NCBI GenBank assembly: GCA_013815575.1
Contig: JACDFX010000101.1
Coordinates: forward strand, 1-6,573
Origin: Rubrobacter sp.
GTDB taxonomy: Bacteria; Actinomycetota; Rubrobacteria; Rubrobacterales; Rubrobacteraceae
Direction: 5' to 3'
Length of the DNA stretch: 6,573 bases
The notes under the pieces are model-generated. The model saw nothing but the letters and a program-made list of their open reading frames with translations. It ran no database searches and was not told where the DNA came from. The position numbers and the translations under genes are program-made. Positions 1-6,214 of this stretch are shown in pieces. Each line of letters opens with the position of its first letter. Position 1 is the first letter of the stretch.

Positions 1-137
1 TCTCCCTGATCCCCGGATGGTTGAGGAGGAGGGGTGGAGCATAGTGTTCCATCCGGCGTTCTGATCCGCGCCACGTCCCACCTCGTACCCGACCGGGGCC
101 CGAAGATGTGTGAGTCCGAAGACGAGGAGCGTCCGTT
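1..137. other. Leader region upstream of the transport operon
   Basis: No recognisable protein is encoded here. Frame 2 is open from the window edge to TGA 62-64 and could be the last 20 codons of an upstream gene, but the peptide is not diagnostic. A poor sigma-70-like pair, TTGAGG at 21-26 and TAGTGT at 42-47 with a 15-base spacer, is the only promoter candidate. CCGAAGA occurs twice, at 100-106 and 116-122. No TPP or other riboswitch core was recognised. Confidence 0.4.
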
Positions 138-141
138 TTGA
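34..141 (+). CDS. Possible 35-codon leader ORF coupled to the ynjB-like gene
   Basis: A GTG at 34-36 opens a 35-codon frame ending at TGA 139-141. An AGGAGG sequence at 24-29 lies four bases before the GTG, and an in-frame TGA at 22-24 shows this is not the tail of a longer gene. The stop overlaps the TTG start of the next gene as TTGA, the arrangement usual for translational coupling. The predicted peptide is hydrophilic, ends in an acidic run (ESEDEERPF) and resembles no family I know. Its third-position G/C is about 70 percent, lower than expected for the genes around it, so it may be chance. If translated, ribosomes would end exactly at the start of the lipoprotein gene. Confidence 0.22.
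   Translation: MEHSVPSGVLIRATSHLVPDRGPKMCESEDEERPF
124..129 (+). promoter_or_regulatory. Ribosome binding site deciding the TTG start of the ynjB-like gene
   Basis: GAGGAG at 124-129 lies eight bases before the TTG at 138-140. This supports TTG initiation over later GTG/ATG codons, which would fall inside the lipoprotein signal peptide. CCTCGT at 81-86 is complementary to ACGAGG at 122-127 and could partly mask this site. Confidence 0.7.
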
Positions 142-1370
142 GATCTATAGTCCTGGTGATGTTTTTACTGGCCGCGGCGTCGCTGCTGGCCGCCTGCGGT
201 GGCGCGGGGGACGGCGACGCGGGCGCCCCGGGTGAGGGCCGTGCTTTCGCGGACCTCAGGAAGGAGGCCCGCGGTACCACCGTGAACTTCCACCTCTACG
301 GTGGGGACGACGCCATCAACGCCTACGTGGACGACTACGTGACCCCGCGTCTGAAGAAAGAGTACAGCATCAAGCTGAACCGGGTCCCGCTGACGGACAC
401 CGCCGACGCGGTGAACAAGCTCGTCAACGAGAAGGCCGCCGGCAAGGAGGAGGGGACGATAGACCTGGTCTGGATCAACGGCGAGAACTTCGCCACCGGC
501 GCGGAGGCCGACCTCTGGTTCGGGCCCTGGGCCGAGCGGCTCCCGAACGCGAGGTACATAGACTGGGAGAGCCCCTCCATAAACCGTGATTTCGGCCTGC
601 CGGTCGAGGGCCGCGAGGCCCCCTGGGGCAGGGCGCAGTTCGTCATGATCTACGATTCCGCGAAGGTCGAGGACCCGCCGAAGAACATGGAAGAGCTGCA
701 GGAGTGGACGGAGGAAAATCCCGGGCGCTTCACTTACCCGGCCCCGCCGGATTTCACCGGCAACGCCTTTATCGAGCAGGCGCTCTACGACCTGGCGGGC
801 GGGCCGGAGGCGTACCAGAAGCCCTTCGACGAGGCGGTCTTCGCGGAGAACTCTCCTGAGGTCTACGAGTTTGTGAACGGGATCGAACCGAACCTGTGGC
901 GCGAAGGCGAGACCTACCCGGAGTCCTCGGCCAAACTAGACGAACTCTACCAGAACGGTGAGGTTCACCTCTCCATGGGCTACAATCCGCAGCTCGCCCA
1001 GCGCCAGGTCGACAAGGGGCTCTTCCCAGAGAGCACCCGCACGTACCTGCTAGAGGGTGGAACCTTGAGCAACACCCACTACGTCGCCGTCCCGTTCAAC
1101 TCGCCCAACAAGGCCGGGGCGCAGGTGGTCGCCAACTTCTTGCAGGGCCCGGAGGCCCAGATCGCCAAGCAGGACCCCGAGGGCTGGGGAGACCTGACCA
1201 CCCTCGACGTGGACCGGCTGCCCGCAGACGCCCGCGGTGCCCTGACCGAGACGGGGGGCAGAGCGGCACTTCCCGCCGACGTGCTCCAGAAAAACCGGGT
1301 GCCCGAGGCCCGCTCCGAGTGGCTCCTGCAGCTGGAGGACGGTTGGCAAGAGAAGGTTCTGAAGGAGTAG
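138..1370 (+). CDS. ynjB: YnjB-like ABC transporter solute-binding lipoprotein
   Basis: This is the extracytoplasmic binding component of an ABC importer, predicted to be lipid-anchored on the outer face of the membrane. The 410-residue product starts with MRS, a hydrophobic stretch (residues 4-19) and a lipobox LAAC with the modified Cys at residue 20, then a Gly/Asp-rich linker to about residue 45. The mature part resembles E. coli YnjB (about 390 aa) as I recall it: a YGGDDAINAY segment near 54-63, the conserved VWINGENF at 111-118, FGP at 128-130, APWG at 161-164, PPDFTG at 203-208 and GYNPQLAQ near 281-288. The TTG start is chosen because it has a well-placed GAGGAG and gives a complete signal peptide. 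One base separates its stop from the first permease gene, so the two are co-transcribed. The YnjB ligand is not established. The family assignment is strong; the substrate is unknown. Confidence 0.93.
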   Translation: MRSIVLVMFLLAAASLLAACGGAGDGDAGAPGEGRAFADLRKEARGTTVNFHLYGGDDAINAYVDDYVTPRLKKEYSIKLNRVPLTDTADAVNKLVNEKAAGKEEGTIDLVWINGENFATGAEADLWFGPWAERLPNARYIDWESPSINRDFGLPVEGREAPWGRAQFVMIYDSAKVEDPPKNMEELQEWTEENPGRFTYPAPPDFTGNAFIEQALYDLAGGPEAYQKPFDEAVFAENSPEVYEFVNGIEPNLWREGETYPESSAKLDELYQNGEVHLSMGYNPQLAQRQVDKGLFPESTRTYLLEGGTLSNTHYVAVPFNSPNKAGAQVVANFLQGPEAQIAKQDPEGWGDLTTLDVDRLPADARGALTETGGRAALPADVLQKNRVPEARSEWLLQLEDGWQEKVLKE

Positions 1371-1371
1371 T

Positions 1372-2223
1372 TTGGGCGGACGACTCAAGATAGCCCTGCT
1401 CCTCGCCCCGGCGCTGGTGGTCATCGGGATCCTCTTCGCCGGGGGACTCGTCTCGGCCGTCGTACAGTCCGTAGGCTACATGCCCGCCATCGGGCAGACG
1501 CGCGTAAGCCTCGACGCCTACCGCGAGGTCCTCTCCGGCGGGGACTTTCTCGACTCGTTTCTCCTGACCGTCTACATCGCGGGGGTGTCGACGGCCGTCT
1601 CCACGGTGCTAGCCGTGCTGGCGGCGATGACCCTCAGGCGGTCGAGCGGTCGCCTTTCGGCCGTCGTGTTCCAGTTGCCGATCACGATCCCCCACCTCCT
1701 CGCGGCGGTCGGAATCGCGCTCGTCGTCTCCCAGACAGGCCTCGGGGCGCGCCTGGCCGCGGCCCTCGGCCTGATCGGGCAGCCCAGAGAGTTCCCCGCG
1801 CTCCTCTACGACCGCTACTCCGCCGGCATCATCCTGACCTACGTCTGGAAGGAGGTGCCGTTCGTCGCCCTGGTCGTGCTCGCCGCGCTGCGGGGCGTGG
1901 CCGGGGAGCTCGAAGACGTCGCGCGCACGCTCGGGGCGAACACCTGGCAGAGGTTCTGGTACGTGGTCTTCCCGGTCATCTCGCCCGGCATCGTCGCAGC
2001 CAGCCTCCTCGTCTTCGCCTTCACCTTCGGCGCCTTCGAGGTGCCGTACCTGCTGGGCAGGACCTACCCCACGATACTGCCGGTCATGGCCTACAACGAG
2101 TACAAGGACGTAGAGCTCTCGGCCCGGCCGGTGGCGATGGCCATTAACGTCCTGATCTCGCTGTTCACGGCGATCTTCGCCGCCCTCTACCTCCGGCTCG
2201 CAAGGGACCTTGGCCGTGGGTAA
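1372..2223 (+). CDS. ABC transporter permease, N-terminal-half equivalent of YnjC
   Basis: This is an integral membrane subunit of the importer (283 aa, about six transmembrane helices near residues 7-33, 66-88, 96-120, 150-172, 203-225 and 258-276). The cytoplasmic EAA loop that docks on the ATPase is at about 180-205, reading EDVARTLGAN followed by a conserved Gly-Ala and ending in an FP pair. This places it in the binding-protein-dependent transport inner membrane family (BPD_transp_1). The start is TTG at 1372. AAGGAG at 1362-1367, inside the end of the upstream gene, is only four bases away, a little short, but the next start candidates would remove the first helix. E. coli YnjC is one polypeptide carrying two permease units; here the two units are separate genes, this being the first. 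It overlaps the second permease gene by eight bases. Confidence 0.93.
   Translation: MGGRLKIALLLAPALVVIGILFAGGLVSAVVQSVGYMPAIGQTRVSLDAYREVLSGGDFLDSFLLTVYIAGVSTAVSTVLAVLAAMTLRRSSGRLSAVVFQLPITIPHLLAAVGIALVVSQTGLGARLAAALGLIGQPREFPALLYDRYSAGIILTYVWKEVPFVALVVLAALRGVAGELEDVARTLGANTWQRFWYVVFPVISPGIVAASLLVFAFTFGAFEVPYLLGRTYPTILPVMAYNEYKDVELSARPVAMAINVLISLFTAIFAALYLRLARDLGRG
2202..2207 (+). promoter_or_regulatory. Ribosome binding site favouring GTG 2216 for the second permease
   Basis: AAGGGA at 2202-2207 is eight bases from GTG 2216 but only two bases from the in-frame TTG at 2210. The GTG is therefore the better start and trims two residues from the longest open frame. Confidence 0.5.
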
Positions 2224-3034
2224 GAAAAGGAGCAACGCGGGCCTCCTCGTCGTGACGGTGCTGGTGGCCCTGCCTTTCGTGCCGCTCTTTTTGTGGGCCT
2301 TTGCCGGCGAGTGGCGCTTCCCCGACCTCCTGCCCACGGAGTGGTCCTTACGCGGGGTCGCTTCCGTCATGGAACCGGGCGGGCGCGTCCTCGGTGCCAC
2401 GCTCAACAGCCTCCTCATAGGGATGGCGGTCGCGGTCGCCTCGGTGGCGGCCGGGACGCCGGCGGGGATGGCCCTGGGCGGCTACGAGTGGCGGTTCAAG
2501 GGGGCCGTGATTTTCTTCGTCCTCCTCCCGATACTCGTCCCGCCGCTCGCCTCTACGATGGGCGTCCACCTCACGTTCATCAGGCTCGGTCTCGCCGACA
2601 CGGCCTTTGGTGTGTTCCTGGTGCACCTCGTGCCGACGGTGCCGTACACCGCGATTATCATGACGAGCATCTTCGCCGAGCGGACCGGCGAGGCGGAGGA
2701 GGCCGCCCGCACCCTCGGGGCGAACCCCTGGCAGACGTTCGTCCACGTGACCTTGCCCGAGGTCGTCCCCGGCGTTGCCGTGGCCGGGCTGTTCGCGTTC
2801 CTGATCTCCTGGGGACAGTACGTCCTGACGATCCTGATCGGGGGCGGCAACGTCGTCACCCTTCCGATGCTCCTCTTCTCCGCAGCCTCGGGAAACGACC
2901 CCGTTATAACGTCGTCGCTCGCGATAGTCTTCGCTCTCCCGGCCGTCCTGGCCCTCGTGGTTGCCCTCCACTTCCTGAGATCCTCGGAGAGGGACGGGGG
3001 CAACGGATTTGTGGGGCTTGGTAAGGTCTCGTGA
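2216..3034 (+). CDS. ABC transporter permease, C-terminal-half equivalent of YnjC
   Basis: This is the second membrane subunit of the importer, about 272 aa from GTG 2216 (274 if TTG 2210 is used). It has a short basic N-terminus (GKKRS), a first helix at about residues 9-27, and further helices in the regions 62-85, 92-112, 122-145, 178-200 and 235-252. Its EAA loop reads GEAEEAARTLGAN with a following LP pair, close to the canonical EAA consensus and very like the loop of the upstream permease (both contain ARTLGAN, then WQ, then F). The gene overlaps the first permease by eight bases at 2216-2223, which implies translational coupling and matched amounts of the two subunits. The product is expected to pair with the first permease and with the ATPase encoded at 4590-5621. 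After its stop the operon meets an oppositely oriented gene. Confidence 0.92.
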   Translation: MGKKRSNAGLLVVTVLVALPFVPLFLWAFAGEWRFPDLLPTEWSLRGVASVMEPGGRVLGATLNSLLIGMAVAVASVAAGTPAGMALGGYEWRFKGAVIFFVLLPILVPPLASTMGVHLTFIRLGLADTAFGVFLVHLVPTVPYTAIIMTSIFAERTGEAEEAARTLGANPWQTFVHVTLPEVVPGVAVAGLFAFLISWGQYVLTILIGGGNVVTLPMLLFSAASGNDPVITSSLAIVFALPAVLALVVALHFLRSSERDGGNGFVGLGKVS

Positions 3035-3066
3035 GCGTACGACCGGAGATGGCGGCGAGGAGTGGG

Positions 3067-3675
3067 CTAACGGACCTGATTCAAAATTCGCCATCCATCG
3101 TGGAGCCGTTGGGCCGCCGAGAAGAGGACCATCCCGGCGAAGATCCAGGCTATGGTGGAGACGTGCTCCGGCAGCAAGAGGAAGAGTGCGCCCGCAACGA
3201 TGGTCTCGAACCCCTCCGTCAGCGAGCGGCGGAAGTGAAGCCCCCGATCCGTCTGCCGCTCCCTCTTCAGCCGCTCAAGGATACCGGAGAGGGCGAGAAA
3301 CGCCGTGCCGTTGAGGTAGTAGGCGAAGAAGAGCGCGACCAGGGCCAGCCTGGCGTCCTGGTGCTGGACGGCGAGGGCGACGAGGAAGCCGCCGTAGACG
3401 AGGAAGTCCGCCATGATGTCCACGAACGTACCGAACTCCGAGCTCTCGCTGCGCAGGCGGGCCACCTCCCCGTCGAGGCCGTCCAGGAGCCGGTTGAGGA
3501 GCCAGAGGACGAGCGCCAGGAGGTTGAGGCCGAGGGCTACAGCCACCAGGCAGAGCGCTCCTACGCAGAGGCCAGACACCGTGAGGACGTTGCCGGTGAC
3601 GCCCCCCTTCGCCAGGATTCGGGCGGGCAGCATGTAGAAGGGTTTGGCACCCTCCCGGAGTTCCTCGTCGAGCAT
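3067..3675 (-). CDS. ynjF: YnjF-like CDP-alcohol phosphatidyltransferase
   Basis: This is a membrane enzyme of the CDP-alcohol phosphatidyltransferase family, which transfers a phosphatidyl group from a CDP-linked lipid to an alcohol or phospho-alcohol with release of CMP. The 202-aa product carries the complete family signature D-x2-D-G-x2-A-R-x8-G-x3-D-x3-D, with D65, D68, G69, A72, R73, G82, D86 and D90, so it should be active and bind its divalent metals. About six helices are predicted (roughly 29-48, 49-63, 88-106, 108-128, 154-168 and 172-190). The NRLLDGLDG segment (61-69) and the SLTEGFETI segment (151-159) match my memory of E. coli YnjF, better than PgsA or PssA. The ATG start gives an N-terminus MLD like YnjF. 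It lies convergent to the permease operon (32-base gap) and divergent from the VTT gene. The acceptor alcohol cannot be read from the sequence. Confidence 0.92.
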   Translation of the reverse strand: MLDEELREGAKPFYMLPARILAKGGVTGNVLTVSGLCVGALCLVAVALGLNLLALVLWLLNRLLDGLDGEVARLRSESSEFGTFVDIMADFLVYGGFLVALAVQHQDARLALVALFFAYYLNGTAFLALSGILERLKRERQTDRGLHFRRSLTEGFETIVAGALFLLLPEHVSTIAWIFAGMVLFSAAQRLHDGWRILNQVR

Positions 3676-3785
3676 CCCCCGATCTTAGCAGCGGGCGCGA
3701 ACCTTCGGGGAAGCGGTCGGTCTGAGCGGCGCTCCGGGGATGGTGCTGCCGTAGTGGCTGGCGACCTTGCCCTGTCGGGTGCCCG
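3676..3785. promoter_or_regulatory. Divergent intergenic region between the ynjF-like and VTT genes
   Basis: These 110 bases separate two divergently read genes and must hold the start signals of the ynjF-like gene. They may also drive the VTT-ATPase pair. Only the minus-strand extended -10 is convincing. On the plus strand I see no clear -10/-35 pair and only GGG at 3777-3779 as a weak ribosome binding site. No obvious operator palindrome was found. Confidence 0.5.
3682..3690 (-). promoter_or_regulatory. Extended -10 promoter, probably giving a leaderless ynjF-like mRNA
   Basis: On the minus strand TGC at 3690-3688 is followed by TAAGAT at 3687-3682, an extended -10 of the TGnTAnnnT form. 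Six bases later comes the ATG at 3675, so transcription would start at or beside the A of the start codon. There is no usable Shine-Dalgarno sequence, only five G bases touching the ATG. This matches leaderless genes common in actinobacteria. No good -35 is visible. Confidence 0.42.
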
Positions 3786-4547
3786 ATGACGCTCGGTCCC
3801 CGGGCCGTCAGGTGGGTCAGGTTCGCGTTGGGTCTGACGGTCCTGGCCGCGTTCGGCCTGGCGTACCTCTTTTCCGAGGGTTTCAGGCGCGAGGTGGACC
3901 TGGCGCTGGAGATCCTGGGCCGCGGGGACGTCGCGGGGCTAAGGGACTACATCCTCTCCTTCGGGGCGTGGGCGCCTATCGTCTCGGCGCTGCTGATGGT
4001 CCTGCAGGCCCTCGTCGCCCCCCTCCCGGCCTTCCTCCTATCGTTCGCCAACGGCCTCGCGTTCGGGGTCTTCTGGGGCGGGATGTTGAGCCTGGCGAGC
4101 GCGTCGTTGGCGGCGGCCGTGAGCTTCTCTATAGCGCGGTTTCTGGGACGGGGGCCTGCCGAGGCCATCGTCGGCCGGGCGCATCTCGGGGCGGCGGACC
4201 GCTGGTTTCTGCGCTGGGGCGCGTACGCCGTGCTCTTCGCGCGCCTCGTGCCCGTCGTCTCCTTCGACGTCGTCTCCTACGCGGCCGGCCTCACCAGTAT
4301 GCGTTTCTGGCGGTTCATGATCGCCACGATAATCGGGATGGCTCCGGCCACGTTCATCTACTCGTTTTTCGGGGAGAGGGCACCGCAGTACGTCCAGGTC
4401 CTGCTGGCGGTTTTCGGGATCGTGATCGCGATCGTCCTGGTGGCGGCCCTGCTACGGCGGCGGAGACAGGGGAAAGAGATACCGCTGGTCGAGAACGAAA
4501 CCATCGAGGAAGCCGAGGTAGATTTCGATGACCAGACCGTGGGATAG
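3786..4547 (+). CDS. TVP38/TMEM64 (VTT domain) membrane protein, YdjX/YdjZ-like
   Basis: This is a 253-aa polytopic protein of the TVP38/TMEM64 group of the DedA superfamily (VTT or SNARE-associated domain). Eukaryotic relatives TMEM41B and VMP1 are lipid scramblases and bacterial DedA members move lipid carriers, so lipid transport across the membrane is the likely role. An N-terminal helix spans about 12-30. The VTT core begins near 75 with a proline-bearing re-entrant segment APLPAF (78-83), then FANGLAFGVFWGG (87-99) and a small-residue helix to about 118. The second half has LFARLVPVVSFD (150-161), an AAGLTSMRFWRF segment (166-177) and a GMAPATF helix (184-190), followed by a last helix at 203-222. 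A basic RRRR patch (224-227) and an acidic cytoplasmic tail (231-253) finish it. The ATG start has no strong ribosome binding site. It shares its frame with, and lies 42 bases before, the ATPase gene, suggesting co-expression. Confidence 0.92.
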   Translation: MTLGPRAVRWVRFALGLTVLAAFGLAYLFSEGFRREVDLALEILGRGDVAGLRDYILSFGAWAPIVSALLMVLQALVAPLPAFLLSFANGLAFGVFWGGMLSLASASLAAAVSFSIARFLGRGPAEAIVGRAHLGAADRWFLRWGAYAVLFARLVPVVSFDVVSYAAGLTSMRFWRFMIATIIGMAPATFIYSFFGERAPQYVQVLLAVFGIVIAIVLVAALLRRRRQGKEIPLVENETIEEAEVDFDDQTVG

Positions 4548-4589
4548 GCGAAGCTCGAAGACCGGAAGCTCGCGCGCGGCGGGCGATTC

Positions 4590-5621
4590 GTGAGCGCTGG
4601 CCTGGAGCTCAGGGACCTCTCGCACCGCTACAGCGGAGCTTCTTCTCCTGCGCTCACCGGCGTCTCGGTCGGGGTCGAGCCTGGGGAGCTCGTTGCGTTT
4701 CTCGGTCCCTCGGGATGCGGCAAGACGACGGCGCTCAAGATCGTGGCCGGCCTCCTGCGCCCAACATCCGGGGAGATCCTGGTTGACGGGGACCGGATGA
4801 ACGACGTGCCGCCGGAGAGGCGCGGGGCCGCGATGGTCTTCCAGAAGCCCCTGCTCTTCCCGCACATGAGCGTCGCCCAGAACATCGGCTTCGGGCTCAG
4901 GATGCGAAGCGTCCCGCGCGACCGGATAGAGAAGCGGGTGGACGGTGCCCTTCGGAGCGTGCGCATGGACGGTTTCGCGGACCGCCGCCCCGGGGAACTC
5001 TCCGGCGGTCAGCAGCAGCGGGTGGCGCTGGCCCGCGCCCTCGTCACCGGGCCGCGCCTGCTGCTCCTGGACGAGCCCCTGAGCGCGCTCGACGCCTCGC
5101 TGCGCGGCGAGATGCGCGAGCTCGTGCGGGAGGTGCAGGAGCAGGGGGGCTACACCACCGTCTTCGTCACCCACGACCAGGAGGAGGCCGTCGTCCTCGC
5201 CGACCGTATCGCCCTCCTCTTTGACGGGAAGCTCCAGATGTACGCCGAGCCCCAGGCCTTCTACGACCGGCCCGCAACGCGCCGGATCGCCACCTTCTTC
5301 GGCGCGACCAACTTTATCCCCGGCCGGGCGAGAGATGGTAGGGTCGAGACCGCCCTCGGGAACTTGAGCCTCGCGAGGGCCGCCGGGCCGGGGAGCGTAA
5401 CGCTTGCGATCCGGCCCGAGGCCGCGCGTCTCGGACCCGGAGAGAACTCCTTTCCCGCCCGTATCACCCGCGTCGTCTACCTAGGCACCAGGATAGACTG
5501 CGCCCTCGAAGCGAACGGCGTCGGCCTCAGGGTGGCCGTCCCGCCCGATGCTGGGGTGCGCGAGGGACAGAATGTTACCGTCTCTCTACCCCCGGAGTCC
5601 CTGTGGCCGCTTGAGGAGTAG
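4590..5621 (+). CDS. ABC transporter ATP-binding protein with TOBE domain
   Basis: This is the cytoplasmic ATPase that presumably energises the importer whose other subunits lie at 138-3034. The 343-aa product has all catalytic motifs: Walker A GPSGCGKTT (39-47), Q-loop Gln85 in VFQKP, signature LSGGQQQR (137-144), Walker B LLLLDEP (157-163), D-loop SALD (165-168) and switch His195 in VTHDQEEA. Residues from about 240 form a TOBE-type regulatory domain, with an IRPEA segment at 274-278, making it a PotA/FbpC/CysA-type subunit. E. coli YnjD is, from memory, only about 217 aa and lacks this domain, so this is not a plain YnjD orthologue. The GTG at 4590 is chosen because it places the first beta strand (LELRDL) at the normal distance, but no good Shine-Dalgarno sequence precedes it. 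It is the only ATPase in the window and the importer is otherwise complete, which supports pairing although the genes are not adjacent. Confidence 0.96.
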   Translation: MSAGLELRDLSHRYSGASSPALTGVSVGVEPGELVAFLGPSGCGKTTALKIVAGLLRPTSGEILVDGDRMNDVPPERRGAAMVFQKPLLFPHMSVAQNIGFGLRMRSVPRDRIEKRVDGALRSVRMDGFADRRPGELSGGQQQRVALARALVTGPRLLLLDEPLSALDASLRGEMRELVREVQEQGGYTTVFVTHDQEEAVVLADRIALLFDGKLQMYAEPQAFYDRPATRRIATFFGATNFIPGRARDGRVETALGNLSLARAAGPGSVTLAIRPEAARLGPGENSFPARITRVVYLGTRIDCALEANGVGLRVAVPPDAGVREGQNVTVSLPPESLWPLEE

Positions 5622-5638
5622 GCCTGCAGAAGCTACTC
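5616..5638. terminator. Weak hairpin between convergent gene ends
   Basis: GAGTAG at 5616-5621 and CTACTC at 5633-5638 are inverted repeats around an 11-base loop containing the CTGCAG palindrome. They coincide with the stop codons of the ATPase gene and the convergent membrane protein gene. The stem is only six base pairs without a U tract, so it is at best a weak bidirectional terminator. Confidence 0.2.
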
Positions 5639-6205
5639 GACGGGGGGTTCCGGCTTCTTGTGACGGCCCGAGATCCTCTTGAGCAGCAGCCACGCGATCG
5701 TGAGCAGCATGAGCCCGTGGCTTACCGCGAAGAACTCCCTGCCGTAGTACAGGGGGTTGTAGTAGGAGATGGGGCTGGACCACTTCCAGTCCGAGACCGG
5801 CCAGAAGAGCGGCCTGGTGTCGTCCACGTGGGTGAGGAAGTCGACGACGGTGTGCCCGAGCCAGCCGAGAAGGAACCACAGCAGAACTCGGTGCCGGTCG
5901 CTCCTCCCGAGTCGGAGGACCCGGTAGAGGACGACCAGCGCCACTACCGGCACGGCCGAGTGCAGTACGCTCCCCGTGCCCCCGAACGGGCCGCTGAAGT
6001 AGATCGCCTCCAGCAGCTCCTCGGAGTGCATGGAGTCCCATCCCTCCCGGAGGTAAGCCGTGCCCACGTAGTAGGCGGTGCCGGCGAAGGAGGGGAGATC
6101 GGGGAAGACCGCCCCCGCGGCCGCGGCTATTCCCGCCGCCCGTCCCGCCTTCACACCATGCTTGGACACAGCCCAGGTAAAGAACGCGTGCGAGTAGGTC
6201 TCCAT
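5633..6205 (-). CDS. Membrane protein resembling YdjM/DUF457 putative metal-dependent hydrolases
   Basis: The 190-aa product has several hydrophobic segments (about 22-36, 79-98, 107-124 and 158-176) and conserved polar residues of the kind found in the YdjM/DUF457 family of inner-membrane putative hydrolases: H6 in YSHAFF, D36 in VFPDLP, H82 in LHSAV, then H118, D122 and H126 in a GHTVVDFLTH segment, followed by DDTRPLFWPVS (128-138). The spaced His/Asp residues could bind a metal; no activity is known for this protein and the family link is by motif only. The C-terminus is a basic/proline tail. ATG 6205 lies nine bases after the stop of its upstream paralogue, so they form a two-gene operon; a GGGGAG sequence 13 bases upstream is a distant ribosome binding site candidate. 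It is convergent with the ATPase gene (11-base gap). Its link to the transport locus may be only positional. Confidence 0.75.
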   Translation of the reverse strand: METYSHAFFTWAVSKHGVKAGRAAGIAAAAGAVFPDLPSFAGTAYYVGTAYLREGWDSMHSEELLEAIYFSGPFGGTGSVLHSAVPVVALVVLYRVLRLGRSDRHRVLLWFLLGWLGHTVVDFLTHVDDTRPLFWPVSDWKWSSPISYYNPLYYGREFFAVSHGLMLLTIAWLLLKRISGRHKKPEPPVE

Positions 6206-6214
6206 GCCGGAAGC

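Noticed and set aside
2..64. Frame 2 open from the window edge to TGA 62-64, as the C-terminus of an upstream gene
   Set aside because: Twenty codons are too few to tell from chance, frame 3 is also open to TAG 42-44, and neither peptide is recognisable. It is mentioned only in the leader region entry.
1..137. TPP-type riboswitch upstream of the importer
   Set aside because: Considered because related binding proteins transport thiamine, but the conserved CUGAGA-type core and its partner segments are absent.
1609..2418. Long minus-strand frame across the two permease genes
   Set aside because: It lies opposite two clear permeases with EAA loops, and its product is a low-complexity charged sequence typical of antisense frames in high-GC coding DNA.
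3025..3044. Possible terminator stem between the permease operon and the ynjF-like gene (TCGT 3029-3032 with ACGA 3039-3042)
   Set aside because: The stem is only four pairs, with outer pairing needing a bulge and no U tract, so it is not distinguishable from chance.
3031..3789. A 252-codon plus-strand frame starting with a GTGA overlap at the end of the second permease gene
   Set aside because: The overlap looks like operon coupling, but from about 3067 the frame is the complement of the ynjF-like gene, whose minus-strand product has a perfect catalytic motif. The plus-strand translation is low-complexity, rich in Glu, Arg and Pro, as expected for an antisense shadow in high-GC DNA.
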